Counted from the stretch's first letter, positions 25,034 to 33,466 are shown. The stretch: DNA of 64,000 nt from Bacillota bacterium (GCA_023415575.1 JAEZKF010000040.1:3894-67893); one strand, 5' to 3'. Made by a program: numbers and translations. Notes: a model not told the origin generated them from the letters alone.

Positions 25034-25774
25034 ATGTCCGCTAACATTCTCGCGGTTGTCGGTTCTAAGGGCGGTGTGGGGAAATCTGCGGTTGCTTTTA
25101 ATCTGGCGCTTGCTTACGCTCGGCGGGGCAAACGCGCCGTTGTCGTTGATTTGGATTTGGGATTTCGATGCCAATCGATGTTTTTCGGCACAGAAAGCGA
25201 CATTGTATTTGATCTTTCCGACATGCTTTGCACCGATTCGTTTGATCTTGATCAGGCGCTCAAGCCTTGCGTCTTTCAAACGGGACTATACTTATTACCG
25301 GCCTGTGCCGACCCGTTTGCAAGACTTGACTTTGAACGTCTTTCGCTTGTTTTCGCGACGCTTCGGACACGATTTGACATCGTGATATTGGACACGCCGC
25401 CGTCTGTATCGCGCGGTTTTATTGCCGCCATTTCACTTGCTGACAGCACCTGTGTGGTGACGGTGCCCGACCCCTTGAGCGTGAAGTCCGCAGCACTTTG
25501 CGCAAGACTTGCCGCCAAGGCAGGCATTGAAGCCCAGAGGCTTGTTATCAATAAGGTTCCTGAGAAGGAGCTGCCACCCTATGCAATCAAGGATTTTGAC
25601 CGGATTATCGACGAGGTAGGTGTTCCTCTGGCGGGCGTCATCCCACTATTTTCGGGGCTGGACGGATATTTGCAGTACGCAAAGCCCGTTCCACCCAAAA
25701 CGAACTTTTCGCGCTCGCTTGAAAACATCTCTCGCAGGCTGGACGGGGAGGATGTCAGTCTGCTAATCGGCTAA
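25034..25774 (+). CDS. MinD/ParA-family ATPase
   Basis: 246 aa deviant-Walker-A ATPase: AVVGSKGGVGKSAVAFNLALAYARRGKRAVVVDLDLG, with signature lysine K in SKGGVGKS near residue 13; switch region FDIVILDTPPSV; and VINKVPEKELPPY. In Clostridia the slot between pbp2 and mgsA often holds minC-minD-minE. Here only the ATPase is found. The C-terminus (LENISRRLDGEDVSLLIG) does not show a clear amphipathic membrane-targeting helix of the MinD kind. It could therefore be a divergent MinD, or a ParA/FlhG-like protein with another partner. Start: ATG 25034 after a weak GGGGG site. Confidence 0.75.
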   Translation: MSANILAVVGSKGGVGKSAVAFNLALAYARRGKRAVVVDLDLGFRCQSMFFGTESDIVFDLSDMLCTDSFDLDQALKPCVFQTGLYLLPACADPFARLDFERLSLVFATLRTRFDIVILDTPPSVSRGFIAAISLADSTCVVTVPDPLSVKSAALCARLAAKAGIEAQRLVINKVPEKELPPYAIKDFDRIIDEVGVPLAGVIPLFSGLDGYLQYAKPVPPKTNFSRSLENISRRLDGEDVSLLIG

Positions 25775-25822
25775 CAACAACATTAGTCCTTGCAGGACAT
25801 ATGGTATGGAGGAATTGTACCA

Positions 25823-26236
25823 ATGAATATAGCACTGATTGCACATGACGCTAAGAAGGAACTGATGGTGCAGTTTTGCATCGCATATTGCGGCATCTTA
25901 AGTCGTCACAGCCTGTGCGCCACCGGCATTACCGGAAGACTGGTAGCAGAGGCAACCGGCCTTGAGATTGCAAAGTACCTCAGCGGCACCCAAGGCGGTG
26001 ACCAGCAGATCTCTGCCCGCATTGCGTGCAACGAGATTGACGTGCTGCTCTTCTTCCGCGACCCCCTGACCGCAAAGGAGTATGAGCCCCGCGAGGCTGA
26101 TATGCTGCGCCTTTGTGATGTTCACAACATCCCTGTGGCAACCAACATTGCAACCGCGGAGGTACTCATTCACGGTCTTGAGCGCGGCGACCTCGACTGG
26201 AGAAACATCGTCAACCCCAAGAAGTCCGAGTTCTAA
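25823..26236 (+). CDS. mgsA: Methylglyoxal synthase
   Basis: Converts dihydroxyacetone phosphate to methylglyoxal and phosphate, a glycolytic overflow route. 137 aa. Motifs: MNIALIAHDAKKELMVQFC, ATGITGRLV, SGTQGGDQQI (phosphate loop) and DVLLFFRDPL with catalytic Asp, then CDVHNIPVATNIATAE. ATG 25823 has GGAGGAA upstream; the earlier start at 25790 is unlikely. It ends in front of a strong terminator. Confidence 0.95.
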   Translation: MNIALIAHDAKKELMVQFCIAYCGILSRHSLCATGITGRLVAEATGLEIAKYLSGTQGGDQQISARIACNEIDVLLFFRDPLTAKEYEPREADMLRLCDVHNIPVATNIATAEVLIHGLERGDLDWRNIVNPKKSEF

Positions 26237-26292
26237 TACTCTGCGCAGATTAGGACGGATATCCCTTAAGTCAATATCTATACAAAAAGCAA

Positions 26293-26317
26293 AGAGCGGG
26301 AAACCCGCTCTTTTTTG
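26293..26317 (+). terminator. Terminator after mgsA
   Basis: AGAGCGGG (26293-26300), loop AAA, CCCGCTCT (26304-26311) and a run of T residues: a strong intrinsic terminator. Confidence 0.85.
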
Positions 26318-26331
26318 CTTGCGCCCTTATC

Positions 26332-26732
26332 TTAGTCAAGTGTAAACTCAAAGACCTCCGTCTGGTACATATATCCCTTGCCCGCCACCGAAAACACGAT
26401 GTGGTATGCGCCGTTTCGGTCTATCCCTGCAAATAATACCTCGCTGTACTTTGGGTCGTAGTCCTGCGGTGGTACAGGAAATATTTCTATCGGTTTATGT
26501 TGGCGAAACACCTCACGGTATCTTTGCCCCGGTGTGGACAGAGCGAAGATATGATAGACGGTCTTATTCTTGCTAGTTACATAGAACTCGAATAGTATAG
26601 CCTTAGTATTCCCCAGCAAAAACGCCCGCTGCGGAAAAGCCCTGTGGCAGGAATCGTTGCATTTATAGGAGCGCAGGAAAATAGAAGTGTGCATATCAGA
26701 ATCATAAAAGCCTCATACAGTGTCCTTTTCAT
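26332..26732 (-). pseudogene. Frameshifted small lipoprotein gene
   Basis: A minus-strand frame starting at ATG 26732 (AGGAG ribosome site) encodes a lipoprotein signal peptide, MKRTLYEAFMILICTLLFSC, then APINATIPATGLFRSGRF. It then runs out of frame. The downstream frame, open to the stop at 26332-26334, continues with LLGNTKAILFEFYVTSKNK and ends YMYQTEVFEFTLD. The two join perfectly if the five-T run (plus-strand A5, 26618-26622) had six. Total length is 401 bases, one short of 134 codons. This is a recent mutation, a phase-variable tract or a sequencing error. A start at 26694 would give a 120-aa protein but its first 25 residues are out of frame. Family unknown. Confidence 0.6.
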
Positions 26733-26872
26733 TCTCCTCGCTCCTTTAGAAAAAGCTTATTAATCCATGGGTACTGTATACATATAACGTAAAAAGAGCG
26801 CAAAGTGTGACATCGGCACAACGCCATGTGATGATAACTACGTTCTACATACGCCCATGCATGCGATTTTAC

Positions 26873-26901
26873 TTGATGTTTTGGTTGCAATCGAATATGA
26901 T
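26873..26901 (+). promoter_or_regulatory. Promoter of the Mef-like efflux gene
   Basis: TTGATG (26873-26878), 17-base spacer, TATGAT (26896-26901). It leaves a leader of about 100 nt before the likely start codon. Confidence 0.5.
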
Positions 26902-27008
26902 AGATGGGTCATGTTTATTGGGATGGCTGTGATAGTTTCCTTCCATCTTCCCCAAAGGACTATGAGATAAGACGCTATATCACAAAGATACACGAGGAGA
27001 CCTACCGC

Positions 27009-28208
27009 ATGCAAAACTGGAGACGAACATTTTTCACCATATGGTCGGGTCAGGCCATATCCATTTTAACCAGCTCCGTTTTACAGATGGCGATTGTGTG
27101 GTATGTTACGCAGAAGACAGAGTCTGCTGCCCTGCTCTCGCTTGCAACACTCATCGGATTTCTCCCCCAGGCGTTACTTGGCCTGTTTATCGGCGTTTAC
27201 ATTGACCGTTACAACCGCAAAACTGTGATGATTTTGTCCGACCTTCTCATTGCACTGGCCGGAATGGTACTGGTCATGGTCGGCTTCTGGGGCGATGTCC
27301 CCATCTGGCTTATCTATGTTGTACTGTTTTTCCGCTCTATTGGGTCTGCCTTTCACACTCCGGCACTTCAAGCAGTAACCCCTTCCATCGTGCCAAAAGA
27401 ACAGCTGACCCAATATGCCGGATTTGCGCAGGGATTTAAATCCTTCTCCATGGTGATTAGTCCGGCACTCGCTACAGTGCTCTTTAGCATCTGGGATTTG
27501 AATCTGATTGTATTGTTGGATGTACTGGGAGCCCTGCTTGCTGTCGGGATTCTTGCCTTGGTTAATATCCCTGATACGACAAAGGAAAAGCCCGCTTGCC
27601 GGTCGCAGGCCCTAATAGAGGCGAAACAAGGCTTTCAAGTCCTTAGAAAACAACCGGGCCTGCTGGGGCTTTTGGTTATAAGCTGCTTATATGCCTTTAT
27701 CTACTTCCCCATCGGAACGCTGTATCCACATATTACAATAACATGGTTTGACGGCGGCATTGCGGGAAGCGGAACCGTGGAGGTTGTGTATTCTGTAGGC
27801 ATGCTGGTCGGTTCCTTTGTGTTAGGCATCGTAGGAAGAAGGATAAACCAGATTAAAGCCGTTCTTCTTTCAATCGGCACTTATGGGGCTTGTGTATTGG
27901 TTACCGGCCTGCTGCCCGCCACAGGACTTTCGGTATTTATCGGTCTATCCTTTATTATGGGGATGGCAAGCCCCTTCTTTCACGGTGTACAGACCGCTAT
28001 TTATCAAACACGCATTGAGCAGGAGTACTTAGGCAGGGTGCTTTCCCTGACATCCAGTGTAGGACTGATTGCCATGCCGCTTGGATTGATTCTCTCCGGT
28101 ACCTTTGCCGATGTCATTGGTGTCAACCGATGGTTTGCGGCATCCGGCGTGTTTACGGTACTGCTTTTTATCGTAGGCGCTGGTATTCTGCCAAAGCGCT
28201 TGAAGTAA
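27009..28208 (+). CDS. MFS efflux transporter, Mef(A)-like
   Basis: Proton-driven drug exporter of the major facilitator superfamily. 399 aa, about 12 membrane helices. It follows Mef(A)-type macrolide pumps closely in several blocks: IWSGQAISILTSSVLQMAIVWYVT, LIGFLPQALLGLFIGVYIDRYNRKTVMI (motif A region), RSIGSAFHTPALQAVTPSIVP, FFHGVQTAIYQ and EYLGRVLSLTSSVGLIAMPLGLILSG. ATG 27009 is chosen because GAGGAGA lies just upstream; the longer frame from 26904 adds a hydrophilic tail absent from the family. Whether it confers macrolide resistance is not known from sequence. No msr-type ABC-F gene follows. Confidence 0.85.
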   Translation: MQNWRRTFFTIWSGQAISILTSSVLQMAIVWYVTQKTESAALLSLATLIGFLPQALLGLFIGVYIDRYNRKTVMILSDLLIALAGMVLVMVGFWGDVPIWLIYVVLFFRSIGSAFHTPALQAVTPSIVPKEQLTQYAGFAQGFKSFSMVISPALATVLFSIWDLNLIVLLDVLGALLAVGILALVNIPDTTKEKPACRSQALIEAKQGFQVLRKQPGLLGLLVISCLYAFIYFPIGTLYPHITITWFDGGIAGSGTVEVVYSVGMLVGSFVLGIVGRRINQIKAVLLSIGTYGACVLVTGLLPATGLSVFIGLSFIMGMASPFFHGVQTAIYQTRIEQEYLGRVLSLTSSVGLIAMPLGLILSGTFADVIGVNRWFAASGVFTVLLFIVGAGILPKRLK

Positions 28209-28225
28209 AAAGCTATATAAAGCGA

Positions 28226-28262
28226 AAAAGCAGGCCGAATCTCATTGATTCGGCCTGCTTTT
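28226..28262. terminator. Bidirectional terminator
   Basis: A 16-bp perfect stem (28226-28241 with 28247-28262, core GCAGGCCGAATC/GATTCGGCCTGC) with 5-nt loop, A-run before and T-run after. It closes both the efflux gene and the convergent Cys-rich gene. Confidence 0.9.
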
Positions 28263-28275
28263 ACTATGTGCAACG

Positions 28276-28557
28276 CTACCATAAATCCGCGTTCTGGGCG
28301 CAGTGCTGCATCCGCTTGATGGCCCGTACCTCCACAAAGCACCCGCAGGCTGCGCACATGCCGTTTATGAGGTTTGCGCAGGTTTTGCAGATACTAAGCC
28401 TTCTTTGGTATTCCGCATCGCTTACCTTATCCTCTTCACGGATGCTTGCTATGTATTCATAGATACTTTGAAAATAGGCATCCTTGTCCATCTCCCGCAG
28501 CAGGCAGCGCTTACAGCGGGGTCGAGTCTCAGTCGTTACATCGGGCGAAGTGTTCAT
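28276..28557 (-). CDS. Small cysteine-rich protein (DUF6171-like)
   Basis: 93 aa. Two cysteine groups are seen: RCKRCLL near residues 14-20, and ICKTC...NGMCAACGCFVEVRA with a late Cys at residue 86 (near 56-86). They resemble a treble-clef or rubredoxin-type metal site. A helical middle (YFQSIYEYIASIREEDKVSDAEYQRRL) separates them. The pattern fits DUF6171; function unknown. It lies 28 bases before (upstream side in the minus sense is GH43) a sugar locus but is likely independent. Confidence 0.65.
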   Translation of the reverse strand: MNTSPDVTTETRPRCKRCLLREMDKDAYFQSIYEYIASIREEDKVSDAEYQRRLSICKTCANLINGMCAACGCFVEVRAIKRMQHCAQNADLW

Positions 28558-28584
28558 TCTTCAATCACCTGCTTTTAATGGATG

Positions 28585-30012
28585 TTACTCACCCAAGGTA
28601 AAGGAAAGCAGGCTTGCGCAACCCGGTCCCCGATAGGTAAAATACAGGGCATGAACACCGTCCGGTATATGGGTTTGGATGACATACTCTGTCCAAACAT
28701 TAGTGAAATCTACCGGTATGGTGCCCAGTACCTCTCCATCATAGGCGGTTTTGAGCTCAAAATAGCCGTTGCAGTAGCCGCGAACCTTGATGGCGACAGT
28801 GCCGACGTTCCTGCAATCGAAATACTTAAATCCCGCTGTGGCGGAATCGGTCATATTGATGATATAGCCGGGCTCCTCGTCGCCGTCCCTGCCATCCTGC
28901 GTGATTCTGGGGAACTGGCTGTCCGTCCAGAATCCGTTTTTGCCGGCACCTCCGGTGTAGGGGTTCTCCTCCTTGCAGAACAGGTTGCAGGCAATATGGG
29001 CCGGGTACTCTCCCCTGCCGAGCAAGGGGCCGCCGTTGAGGCCGCACGAGGTCATTTCAACCTGCGGGATGGTTCCGTCATCGAGAATCTCAACCCGCTC
29101 TGCGCATCCTTGGCGGCTGAAGTTGGTTCCGTTGGTGTGACGGTGATAGAAGATATACCATGCCCCGTTTAAAAAGGCAAGGCCGCCGTGGTTGTTGCCC
29201 CCATAATACATAGGCTTGTTGGCGGGCTTGTAGGTATCGATATGCATGTCGTTGTTGCTGACAATCACCCCGCGATAGCAAAATCCCTTTGTGGGGTGGT
29301 TGCTGGTCGCATAGCAAAGCTCATGCATCACGATGGAGGAATAAACGAGGTAGTAGGTATCGCCGATCTTTCTGATGGATGGGGCCTCAAAGAACTCGTG
29401 CCCTTCAAAGCCGCTGCCGTCACTGTAAGGCTCGCTGGGCAGAACGGTAACCGGTTCTTCGATAATCGTGAGCATATCCGGCCCAAGCACGGTGGCCATT
29501 GCTCCCTTTCGACTCTTGTCCCCGATAGCGCAAAAGCCGGTGTAGAGGTATGTTTTGTCCCCTTCGGTTAATACGGCGGGGTCGAACTGGGGTTCATCCC
29601 CTTCCCTCTCGCCTAATAAGACACCATCGGGATAATGCACGTGGCCGTAAAACTTGTACTGTCCGGCTGGGGTGTCGCACACCGCCACCGACACGATGGA
29701 AAGCTTATCAAGGGCATAATACAGATAGTAACGGCCATCTGGCCCTTGTGTTACATCCGGCGCATACAGGCACATAGAGCCGTCTGGGTTCTTCGGGTCG
29801 TCCGTTTTCTTGTATATGATGCCTTCGTTACGCCAGTTGCCCAAATCGTCTATCGGTGCTGACCAGCAGGTATAATCATTCGGGCAAAACACATGACCAT
29901 TAAACCGGTCATGCGACCCGAATACATAGACCCTCCCGTCAAACACATATGGCTCACCGTCGGGGATGTACTCCCACGATGGGAGATAGGGGTTAAACGC
30001 CTGCTTTTTCAT
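28585..30012 (-). CDS. Glycoside hydrolase family 43 protein (arabinofuranosidase/xylosidase type)
   Basis: Five-bladed propeller glycosidase removing arabinose or xylose from plant polysaccharide fragments. 475 aa, no signal peptide, so it acts on imported oligosaccharides. The three catalytic carboxylates are visible: Asp18 (YIPDGEP, general base), Asp86 (LYAPDVT, pKa modulator) and Glu209 (FFEAPSI, general acid). The last about 130 residues look like a carbohydrate-binding beta-sandwich (NMTDSATAGFKYFDCRNVGTVAIKVRG... and a C-terminal strand block). The neighbouring GH51 gene on the same strand supports arabinan/arabinoxylan use. Exact specificity is not determinable. Confidence 0.9.
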   Translation of the reverse strand: MKKQAFNPYLPSWEYIPDGEPYVFDGRVYVFGSHDRFNGHVFCPNDYTCWSAPIDDLGNWRNEGIIYKKTDDPKNPDGSMCLYAPDVTQGPDGRYYLYYALDKLSIVSVAVCDTPAGQYKFYGHVHYPDGVLLGEREGDEPQFDPAVLTEGDKTYLYTGFCAIGDKSRKGAMATVLGPDMLTIIEEPVTVLPSEPYSDGSGFEGHEFFEAPSIRKIGDTYYLVYSSIVMHELCYATSNHPTKGFCYRGVIVSNNDMHIDTYKPANKPMYYGGNNHGGLAFLNGAWYIFYHRHTNGTNFSRQGCAERVEILDDGTIPQVEMTSCGLNGGPLLGRGEYPAHIACNLFCKEENPYTGGAGKNGFWTDSQFPRITQDGRDGDEEPGYIINMTDSATAGFKYFDCRNVGTVAIKVRGYCNGYFELKTAYDGEVLGTIPVDFTNVWTEYVIQTHIPDGVHALYFTYRGPGCASLLSFTLGE

Positions 30013-30055
30013 AACAGCCTCCGCCTTTCATCAGTACTAAAACGCGGGAAGGGTC

Positions 30056-31525
30056 TTATGCGATTACAATCTCAGCTACGCTGCACGGCGGCAGTGTGAA
30101 GGTAACGGTATCCTTCCCGACACGGATGTTGTCAAACTCTTTGATGACAACGCGGCTGGGATTATCAAAATCATTGTGGGCATCCACAGCATCCGTAAGG
30201 ATTCGTCCGGAAACTTTGGACACATCTCGTCCTGCTATGCTGCATTGCATATCGACAGCGTCAGAGGCGGAAATGTTTGTTACCGTTAAGGTAATCTCCC
30301 CATCCTTTTCGGATGCCGTTACGCTGCAGCGGTTAATGCTCTTTTCATCTGTCTTGATGGTATCGGTCTGCAGCTCATGTCTAAGCAGCATGGCGTCATG
30401 GTGACGCTTGTATAGGTCAAACACGTGATAGGTGGGTGTGAGCACAAGCTTGTCGCCCTCCGTGAGCAGAACAGCCTGCAGAACGTTAACCGTCTGCGCG
30501 AGGTTTGCCATAACCACTCTATCCGAGTGCGCATTGAAGATGTCAAGCGTAAGGGCCGCGACAATGGCGTCACGCATGGTGTTCTGCTGGTAGAGAAAGC
30601 CCGGATTCGTGCCCGGTTCTACATCGTACCAGGTGCCCCACTCATCCACGATAAGCCCCACACGGTGGTCAGGGTCGTGGCGGTCCATAATCGCAAGATG
30701 GTTTGTGATTAAGTCCTCCATCTCTAGTGCCTTTCGCAGGGTGGTGTAGTATTCCTCTATGGTAAAGCTTGTGGCGCTGCCCTTGTTTTCCCATGTGCCG
30801 GGCACAGTGTAGTGGTGTAGGGTAAAGCCGTCCATGAACTTGCCCGCAAGCTCCATGACAACGTCCGTCCAGTGGTAATCGGATTCTCCCGGGCCGCACG
30901 CAATCTTATAGATGCGGTTATCGCCGTAGTTGCGCACATAGGTCTGGTAGCGTCGGTACTGGTCTGCATAGAACTCCGGCCGCATATTGCCGCCGCAGCC
31001 CCAGCTTTCGTTGCCCACGCCGAAGTAGGTGAGCTTCCAGGGTTCAGCCTGCCCGTTTGTCTTACGCCATGACGACATGGGGGACTCCCCGCCAAAGGTC
31101 ATGTATTCAATCCATTCGGACATCTCCTGCACTGTGCCGCTTCCCAGATTGCCGTTTATGTATGGTTCGCAGCCAAGTTGCTTGCACAACTCCATAAACT
31201 CGTGTGTGCCAAAGCTGTTGTCCTCCACAACACCGCCCCAGTGGGTGTTTACCAGACGTTTGCGGCTTGCCTTCGGACCCACGCCATCAACCCAGTGATA
31301 ATCATCTGCAAAACAGCCGCCCGGCCACCGCAGCACAGGTATCTTGATGTTGCGCAGGGCCTCTACTACATCCTTGCGTATGCCGTTTACGTTTGGAATT
31401 GCCGAGTCTTCGCCGACATAGATGCCGCCATAGATACAGCGTCCGAGGTGCTCGGAAAAATGGCCGTAGATATTACGGTTAATCTTACTCCTTTTGTCCT
31501 GACTGAAAACGGTGAGCTTTGTCAT
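30056..31525 (-). CDS. abfA: Alpha-N-arabinofuranosidase, GH51
   Basis: Retaining exo-enzyme that releases L-arabinose from arabino-oligosaccharides; intracellular. 489 aa, standard. Starts with RSKINRNIYGHFSEHLGRCIYGGIYVGEDS and VLRWPGGCFADDYHW, the GH51 hallmark. Acid/base Glu173 is in FGVGNESWGCGG and nucleophile Glu295 in LIVDEWGTWYD. The C-terminal about 120 residues form the beta-sandwich domain. It is upstream of the GH43 gene with a 43-base gap, probably one operon read from the promoter at 31673-31701. An AraR-like palindrome lies in the 5' leader. Confidence 0.96.
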   Translation of the reverse strand: MTKLTVFSQDKRSKINRNIYGHFSEHLGRCIYGGIYVGEDSAIPNVNGIRKDVVEALRNIKIPVLRWPGGCFADDYHWVDGVGPKASRKRLVNTHWGGVVEDNSFGTHEFMELCKQLGCEPYINGNLGSGTVQEMSEWIEYMTFGGESPMSSWRKTNGQAEPWKLTYFGVGNESWGCGGNMRPEFYADQYRRYQTYVRNYGDNRIYKIACGPGESDYHWTDVVMELAGKFMDGFTLHHYTVPGTWENKGSATSFTIEEYYTTLRKALEMEDLITNHLAIMDRHDPDHRVGLIVDEWGTWYDVEPGTNPGFLYQQNTMRDAIVAALTLDIFNAHSDRVVMANLAQTVNVLQAVLLTEGDKLVLTPTYHVFDLYKRHHDAMLLRHELQTDTIKTDEKSINRCSVTASEKDGEITLTVTNISASDAVDMQCSIAGRDVSKVSGRILTDAVDAHNDFDNPSRVVIKEFDNIRVGKDTVTFTLPPCSVAEIVIA

Positions 31526-31606
31526 GGCTGTTCTCCTTTATGAAATATAGTTGGGGTTATGGATACGGGTTTCTTACATTCACAGACAGTATGCCTTCTG
31601 GTTCGA

Positions 31607-31642
31607 TACAAGGCGCAAAGTTGTATGTACAACCTTGTGTAT
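31607..31642. promoter_or_regulatory. AraR-like operator in the leader of the arabinofuranosidase operon
   Basis: GTTGTATGTACAAC (31620-31633) is a 14-bp palindrome with one off-centre mismatch. Its core TTGTAYGTACAA resembles the AraR operator of Bacillus and Clostridia. It is nested in a wider inverted repeat, ATACAAGG (31607-31614) with CCTTGTGTAT (31633-31642). It sits between the minus-strand promoter and the start codon, a position suited to repression. Confidence 0.5.
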
Positions 31643-31672
31643 ACGAATAAAACCAATTTCTTAGATGTTTTT

Positions 31673-31701
31673 ATCATAATCTAAGCGTGTGATGTTGTCA
31701 A
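31673..31701 (-). promoter_or_regulatory. Promoter of the GH51-GH43 operon
   Basis: On the minus strand TTGACA (31696-31701), 17-base spacer, TATGAT (31673-31678), about 140 bases before the GH51 start. Confidence 0.65.
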
Positions 31702-31711
31702 CATATATCAT

Positions 31712-32155
31712 TTGAGCAAAAAAGAAATCATCACCCTAGCCTCTGAAGGCCCAATTTGGGTCGTACAGAACATCTTGGGAGATGAAATTGAAATTATCTA
31801 TGAAGATAAAGTTATCGATGGCAAGCTTTATTATGAAACCTCGGCTGCATATCAAGACCTATATGATTATTACTCCGAGGTGTTTGCCGGCGACGCCTTG
31901 AACTGGATTTTATCAACGAAGTTTACTAATGTTGATGGAACCTTATATTGCTCACCGGCAGGTGGAGCAACCGGTTGGGTTATTGATAACCTCAAAGTCA
32001 CACAAATCGGCCAAGACGGGGGCAGTTTTCTATATGAGGCAACGTTTACCCAGTTTGAAGCGGCTGCAACAAGTAATTTTACAGTAGTGAAGACCGAGAA
32101 CGGCTTTAGGATAGCAAGTATTGATTATATCCCGTCTTTGCTGAGGAAATGGTAG
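31712..32155 (+). pseudogene. Probable 5'-truncated gene of unknown function
   Basis: An open frame of 147 codons (SKKEIITLASEGPIWVVQNI ... IASIDYIPSLLRKW) with well-mixed protein-like composition. The only available start is TTG 31712, without a ribosome site, ten bases beyond the -35 box of the divergent GH51 promoter. The product lacks the signal peptide or N-terminal segment expected of such secreted beta-rich proteins. I read it as a remnant whose 5' end and promoter were lost. It ends in front of a strong bidirectional terminator. No family recognised. Confidence 0.45.
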
Positions 32156-32195
32156 GCTAAGTCTTTAAATGACATATACTCACCACACATATAGC

Positions 32196-32237
32196 ATAAT
32201 CAAACCCCCTTGCCTAATGGCAAGGGGGTTTGATTAT
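32196..32237. terminator. Strong bidirectional hairpin terminator
   Basis: A perfect 19-bp stem (32196-32214 with 32219-32237, core CCCCCTTGCC/GGCAAGGGGG) with loop TAAT. It lies at the convergent junction with the long minus-strand sugar operon. Confidence 0.85.
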
Positions 32238-32337
32238 GTGTAAGCGAGAAGAAAAACAGTGGTTAATTGCTTGGTTTGATGCAGTGCTAATTCTATTGAT
32301 TCGTTTTTGTTGGGTATAGTGCTGGAAATCGGTTTTG

Positions 32338-33432
32338 TCACTTAACAAGTATATCGGGGCGCAGGATAGTTTTGCCGTTTATGGTCACGCTGCGTTGCGG
32401 CCATGTGCTTGTTTTTGAGATAATCTCCTGCGTATCTCCGAATACAAGAAAGGTATCCTCACTTTTTACGCCTGCAATAGTCGGATTCCATGAAAAGGCC
32501 TGATGGTCAAGTACGACGGAATCATTCTCCTCATTAGCGCAGTAATCGCGGGTCAGGTAGCCCAGTGCACCGCCTTGATGGTGCAGATGAAAGTCCTTTT
32601 CAAACCCGGTCTGCTCATACATAGCGTGGCCCTTTTTTACAATGTCCCCCGCCTTTGTACTGGCAACTGTTGAGAGAATATACACCGCATCTACCTTTGT
32701 TACAGCGTCAAACTTCTGGGCCGTCAGAGCATCGGGTTCTCCAAAGCTCACGATTCGGCTCATAGAAACGGTTAGTCCGTATTTCTGCGTGCAGATGGCA
32801 ATCATTGCGGTTCTCTCAACCGTTTTTGCCGTAGGAAGCGGGTGACGGTACTTTAGCAGGCGGTCATCTGCGGCAACTAAGCATACCGGAACCTGAAACC
32901 CAAGCGCCATCAGTCTGCCTGTGACGGAGCCGGCTATCTCATACTCGCTGACCCCTGTTTTGATTTCACGGCAGCAGTCTTCAACAATCTCTGCCGCCAA
33001 GGGGCCAATCTCCCGATAGCGCGTAATCTCCTGCTCTGTGAGAACATACCGTAGCTTGGTTAGGTCCTGCGCGCAGTTAACGGTACCGAAAGCGCCGTTG
33101 TCGGATGCTATTCTTTTCCCGTTAATCAGTTGCTCAATGACCTGCTGCTCGCTATCATGCCAATCATAAGCGACTAGTTCAAACGGCAGATCTGCAAGCT
33201 CTTCTTCGGGAATGCGGTATTTTTCGCTGGAGTTACATATTACGTATTGCTTGTCTCCAGTAATAAGTAGCTTTGCTACCGCAGCAGAACTGCCCTTATC
33301 TACAAAGGCATAGTGCCCGCAGCTTAACCAGCAGAAATTCTCGTTGTTTCCGTACAAAACGCCATCAAAGCCATTCTGGCAGATAAAGTCTCTGACCCTT
33401 TGCAGTTTCGTCTGAAACTCAGCTTGTATCAT
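32338..33432 (-). CDS. M24-family (creatinase/aminopeptidase P fold) protein, atypical active site
   Basis: 364 aa with an N-terminal creatinase-like domain (about 1-125: FICQNGFDGVLYGNNENFCWLSCGHYAF) and a C-terminal pita-bread domain. Active M24 peptidases use Asp, Asp, His, Glu, Glu as metal ligands. Here the segment where both Asp should lie reads AMIAICTQKYGLTVSMSRIVSFG and has neither. HHQGGALGY and SEDT remain in the later part. So a metal-dependent peptidase role is doubtful; it may be a non-peptidase member acting in sugar metabolism. It is the last gene of the sugar operon, 34 bases behind the isomerase gene. Confidence 0.75.
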   Translation of the reverse strand: MIQAEFQTKLQRVRDFICQNGFDGVLYGNNENFCWLSCGHYAFVDKGSSAAVAKLLITGDKQYVICNSSEKYRIPEEELADLPFELVAYDWHDSEQQVIEQLINGKRIASDNGAFGTVNCAQDLTKLRYVLTEQEITRYREIGPLAAEIVEDCCREIKTGVSEYEIAGSVTGRLMALGFQVPVCLVAADDRLLKYRHPLPTAKTVERTAMIAICTQKYGLTVSMSRIVSFGEPDALTAQKFDAVTKVDAVYILSTVASTKAGDIVKKGHAMYEQTGFEKDFHLHHQGGALGYLTRDYCANEENDSVVLDHQAFSWNPTIAGVKSEDTFLVFGDTQEIISKTSTWPQRSVTINGKTILRPDILVK

Positions 33433-33466
33433 CAGTATCTTCCTTCTATCTTAAGGTGAAACGATA

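Noticed and set aside
32338..33432. Ordinary Xaa-Pro aminopeptidase
   Set aside because: The two Asp metal ligands of M24 peptidases are not present, so the peptidase name was not used.
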